NCBI GenBank assembly: GCA_035295745.1 | Contig: DATGIL010000090.1 | Span: 205,438 to 269,437, forward strand | DNA length: 64,000 bases | Source of the DNA: JAIQFL01 sp035295745 | GTDB lineage: Bacteria; Acidobacteriota; Terriglobia; Bryobacterales; Bryobacteraceae | Direction: 5' to 3' | Shown here: positions 62,201 to 64,000 of the stretch, in pieces | How the letters are laid out: each line of letters begins with the position of its first letter | How positions within the stretch are numbered: the first letter of the stretch is position 1 | Notes under the pieces: model-generated | Databases searched by the model: none | What the model saw: the letters and a program-made list of their open reading frames with translations, nothing else | Told to the model about the DNA's origin: nothing | Position numbers and translations under genes: made by a program

Positions 62201-63785
62201 GACGGTGACCGGCGCGCAAACCGACAGTGTAGCTGCGACGCTCACTGCGGGGAGTGCTGACATTCAAGTTCCGGAGGACGCTATGGTGGATCGCGGCGTC
62301 ACGGTAGTTGGGACTGGAATTCCGCCGAATGCGACAGTCCAGAATATCAATGACTTCGGAACATTCCTGGTGGTGACTCTCAGTCAAAACGCCCTGATTA
62401 GCGGCACTTCGGCAGTCAAATTCGACTCCACATCCTGTTTTTCTCCGAACAGTTTTGTAACGGCGACTCAAAGCAACTCAGGCTTCGTGCTCAATGGAGT
62501 TACCGCTGCACCAGGCGTAACCATCAGCCAGCCCCAGCTCTGCCAGGATTTTAGCGGCAACCTTTTGCCGTTGACCTTCACCACGACTGGGTTCTTCCCG
62601 CCGAACACATCGATCGTCAACATCTCGGGCAGTGTCGTGACCCTGTCGAATCCGGCGGTCTCCCCGCTCCCCGGTCTGCCGGGGGGTGTGACCAGCTCCA
62701 GCCTGCCATTCAATTTCGTGACGGCCGGTTCTCCGGTGACTGCGACTTGTCCGCTCATTCCGTTCAGTTCGCGCGGAGGCGCTTCCACCGATCCGAACGA
62801 CGGCAGCTTGTGGCTCTATGGAGAGTTTGCCAAGAATCGTCTGTCGACGATTCCGGGCCCAGGTCAATGGGGCACTTCGGTGGCGAATTATGCACTGAGC
62901 TTTCCGGCCACCGACCCGTACGGCAACGACAATACCTATTTCCAGGACGTGCAGCCGACGGGTTCGCCTGACAGCGCCTTCTTCACGTGGATCCAACTTG
63001 CCAAGAATCTGGGGCTGGCGGTACCTTCTGCGACGGGGCCCTGCACGATCAACAACGGCGTCCCGCCGATTCTGCAGCCGCCGGGCTCGGGCTCGACGCC
63101 GAACCCCGCTCCCAGCACGTTGGGCTGCCCGTATTTCGGACCGGAGACCATTGTCACCCGGTCGGAAATGGCCTACTGGGTGGTCAAATCGCAGATGGAT
63201 GAAGCGCAGATTACGAATTATCTTTGCGCGACCGGAGGAGATCCGAGCGGGCTGAGTCCACAGTGCGCCGGCGTCATCCCGGCGAGCACATTCGCTGACC
63301 TTGGCGCCGGAGGAGGCTCGATCGTCAATCCCTTCCTGGGCGCGGTTCCCTCATTGGGCATCGCGGGAGTGACCAACGCGCAGCTGATGCGCTACATCGA
63401 AGTGATGGCGCGCCGGGGTTACACCAAGGGCTGCAATCAGACCGGAGACGTCTTGGCGGCGTACTGCCCGAATGCGCCGGTGACGCGGGCGCAGATGGCG
63501 GTATTTCTGGTCCGCGCCAAGATGAACAACGTCTTCCCGACTACGCTTTCGGGTATCCCGTTGACTTCGCCGTATGGCGACAACTTCGGCACCTACCTGC
63601 CGCCGACGCCTTACTTCTCGGATGTGACGCCAACAGATCCTGTGTACGGACCGTATTACATCTACATTCAAAAGATGCGGGAGCTGCGGATTACGAACGG
63701 CACGGGCGGAGCGACCTTCAGTCCCGGAAATAATCTCACGCGAAAAGAGATCGCGACGTTCATCGTTCGGGCGTTCTTTCTGTAG
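59295..63785 (+). CDS. Very large surface protein with C-terminal SLH-like modules
   Basis: 1496 residues. The ATG follows a strong GGAGGAGTCCTGA. Signal peptide about 1-27 (NIGLLLIPAIILTAGLSSAQ). The first 830 residues are a Gly/Asn/Pro-rich region with AAGPDDILTIVNRTISRYPN and several cysteine pairs, resembling exported beta-propeller-like surface proteins. Residues about 850-1110 contain four degenerate units of a valine/threonine-rich beta module (TVDNAAGLVAGMFLSGTQT, TVADPTNLRIGQSLQPG, VPEDAMVDRGVTVVGTGIPP and PGVTISQPQLCQ). From about 1225 there are three SLH-like units (FGPETIVTRSEMAYWVV, PNAPVTRAQMAVFLVRAK, FSPGNNLTRKEIATFIVRAF), which anchor proteins to the cell wall or outer membrane. 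Confidence 0.88.
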   Translation: MSGKPANIGLLLIPAIILTAGLSSAQPGVKVSTVGSNGTITTTTLTSTSGGPAAKAPTPAADGSAKYWDGLGIGGTSTNYFSQVPYIAQTPNPQIAAGPDDILTIVNRTISRYPNPNAAGNTGTLNPYNYPPTEFVPLDVWMGLTVLGTQAGGAALCPSGTGSNSSCVIDNASVRYDQLQGRFLVLFTVTDLPSHRANWVLVVSAFSQFQKCPVPAPAGSVCPTSSPLFTPPVIAPIVGGTQTGGQNAANWTLYTIPINLLYNPLQQPNALGLVAPGGLLNSAVGTPNTVSSGGSSSLFLTTPFCPNGGPALPLTYGNGAANGTAGGTGRTCTNYYPTSARFGIDNDNIILTAPVLDMAYSANEGRFPSAGGQNQGPYAGTRVTTVAKIAVYNGSKLNLSQPGPGGCTSDTPIDCQAVNLSDNVATGTLSLVAQKIAFAQGANAGGPPKPSDLQYGVGGLANSCSPGIGVIAPTAVRSVQVPANIVLSCAPIAALPNALPAVFWEPDNLRGRALASFDAQVAPFSNTSVAGVITPIDYLVGTEITDNLGASLVPQGIPGVTGQAGAIMPVTAGIATVFYLQPIAFSCAGSAIYSGPSGVTFCGSGVPGGQSLVADLPFLGPLRRNASTLAQVADPSPVGQGFSATQMTTNPANTPSGTSTVNSRLFVGDSRPQQVIFREGLLYVARSVRLADLLINWLGTSTVLYDILKTCTSPAPSPACGAYSITGANIGTPAVGVETEWFNGQSVPDPNGNANGFGFYQPMFESPADVVSSGPVSPINLQPWFDKLFVGMTTGGTNNTLATFSNDFPSLWDFRPGDDAYDTAQPYLDPYSGNVISTYDCGADVTVTALGSSGATITVDNAAGLVAGMFLSGTQTTIVSIQGNVVTLSAAYTGTIFPVSVTFNRNQPTVAAVASLVTPGSNKITVADPTNLRIGQSLQPGSVTTLYFPFFTPITTFPILSATNVGLGETVTGAQTDSVAATLTAGSADIQVPEDAMVDRGVTVVGTGIPPNATVQNINDFGTFLVVTLSQNALISGTSAVKFDSTSCFSPNSFVTATQSNSGFVLNGVTAAPGVTISQPQLCQDFSGNLLPLTFTTTGFFPPNTSIVNISGSVVTLSNPAVSPLPGLPGGVTSSSLPFNFVTAGSPVTATCPLIPFSSRGGASTDPNDGSLWLYGEFAKNRLSTIPGPGQWGTSVANYALSFPATDPYGNDNTYFQDVQPTGSPDSAFFTWIQLAKNLGLAVPSATGPCTINNGVPPILQPPGSGSTPNPAPSTLGCPYFGPETIVTRSEMAYWVVKSQMDEAQITNYLCATGGDPSGLSPQCAGVIPASTFADLGAGGGSIVNPFLGAVPSLGIAGVTNAQLMRYIEVMARRGYTKGCNQTGDVLAAYCPNAPVTRAQMAVFLVRAKMNNVFPTTLSGIPLTSPYGDNFGTYLPPTPYFSDVTPTDPVYGPYYIYIQKMRELRITNGTGGATFSPGNNLTRKEIATFIVRAFFL

Positions 63786-63940
63786 GCGCGCTCGGCTGGG
63801 GAACGCAATCTTAGACGAGATTGGCGCGGGACCGCTTCCCTCGCGACCTATGCTGATGAGTAAGTGGCGCAAACACCCTTGAAAATTCCCCCTAGGTTGG
63901 GCATGTGCGCCCAGGTTCGGTATGTGCCCGCTCTAGGTTT

Positions 63941-63959
63941 CCAAGGGCGCAGCCCTTGG
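63941..63959 (+). other. Hairpin downstream of the SLH protein gene
   Basis: Perfect 8-bp stem CCAAGGGC/GCCCTTGG with a GCA loop, followed by TTGTGTTTAGG. It could end the transcript, although it lies 155 bases from the stop and the T-run is interrupted. The surrounding 63786-64000 holds three copies of a CATGTGC(G)CCC-like motif (about 63901, 63921 and 63971) and no gene. Confidence 0.4.
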
Positions 63960-64000
63960 TTGTGTTTAGGCATGTGCCCCCGCGGGTAAGGCCTGTGGAA

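Overview
The window looks like chromosomal DNA of an acidobacterium of the Solibacter/Bryobacter type (Acidobacteriota, Bryobacterales). This is inferred from the gene families, not from a marker gene. It carries two very large Oar-like TonB-dependent receptors with an N-terminal carboxypeptidase-regulatory domain, an acidobacterial-type duplicated orphan permease (MacB/FtsX fold without its ATPase), PEP-CTERM-like exported proteins, a regulator-propeller histidine kinase, and many Tat- or Sec-exported enzymes. The DNA is GC-rich. I found no rRNA, tRNA, phage or CRISPR locus.

Layout. 0-9 kb: a TMTC-like membrane/TPR protein running off the left edge, an exported protein of unknown function, a Tat-exported PLP aminotransferase followed by a SulP-type permease, and an Oar-like receptor closed by a clear terminator. 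9-12 kb: a HIT protein, the wreck of an ISL3 transposase, glutamate racemase (murI), a DUF1801 protein and a degraded gene fragment. 12-22 kb: a propeller sensor kinase with its LuxR-type regulator, two overlapping genes for exported proteins (one PEP-CTERM-like), a serine beta-lactamase-like hydrolase, a VOC protein and a second PEP-CTERM protein. 22-28 kb: the orphan permease and the second Oar-like receptor. 28-36 kb: small housekeeping and accessory genes, two of them broken by frameshifts, a 60-bp-period tandem repeat array, and a LemA/TPM operon. 36-46 kb: a dhaK-dhaL-dhaM operon flanked on both sides by a two-gene molybdenum hydroxylase module (2Fe-2S subunit plus Tat-exported molybdopterin subunit). 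46-54 kb: SRPBCC protein, pectinesterase, a STAS protein, CheY-like regulator, SAM hydroxide adenosyltransferase, and a cysteine desulfurase/mnmA pair for tRNA thiolation. 54-64 kb: an aquaglyceroporin, Hpt protein, exported CocE-type hydrolase, GIY-YIG-like small protein, exported amine oxidase, and a 1496-residue surface protein ending in SLH-like modules.

How genes work together. DhaK, DhaL and the DhaM-HPr-EI fusion should form a complete PEP-to-dihydroxyacetone phosphorelay. The glycerol-facilitator-like channel at 54 kb could feed the same C3 metabolism but is not linked to it. The cysteine desulfurase hands sulfur to MnmA. The kinase and regulator at 12-16 kb form one overlapping unit.

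The most unusual structural signal is a family of GC-rich repeats built around a GTGGCTCG/CGAGCCAC hairpin. It forms a roughly eleven-unit array at 31.7-32.3 kb, has single or clustered copies at 24.7 and 53.9 kb, and has one copy lying in frame inside the TMTC-like gene at 0.8 kb.
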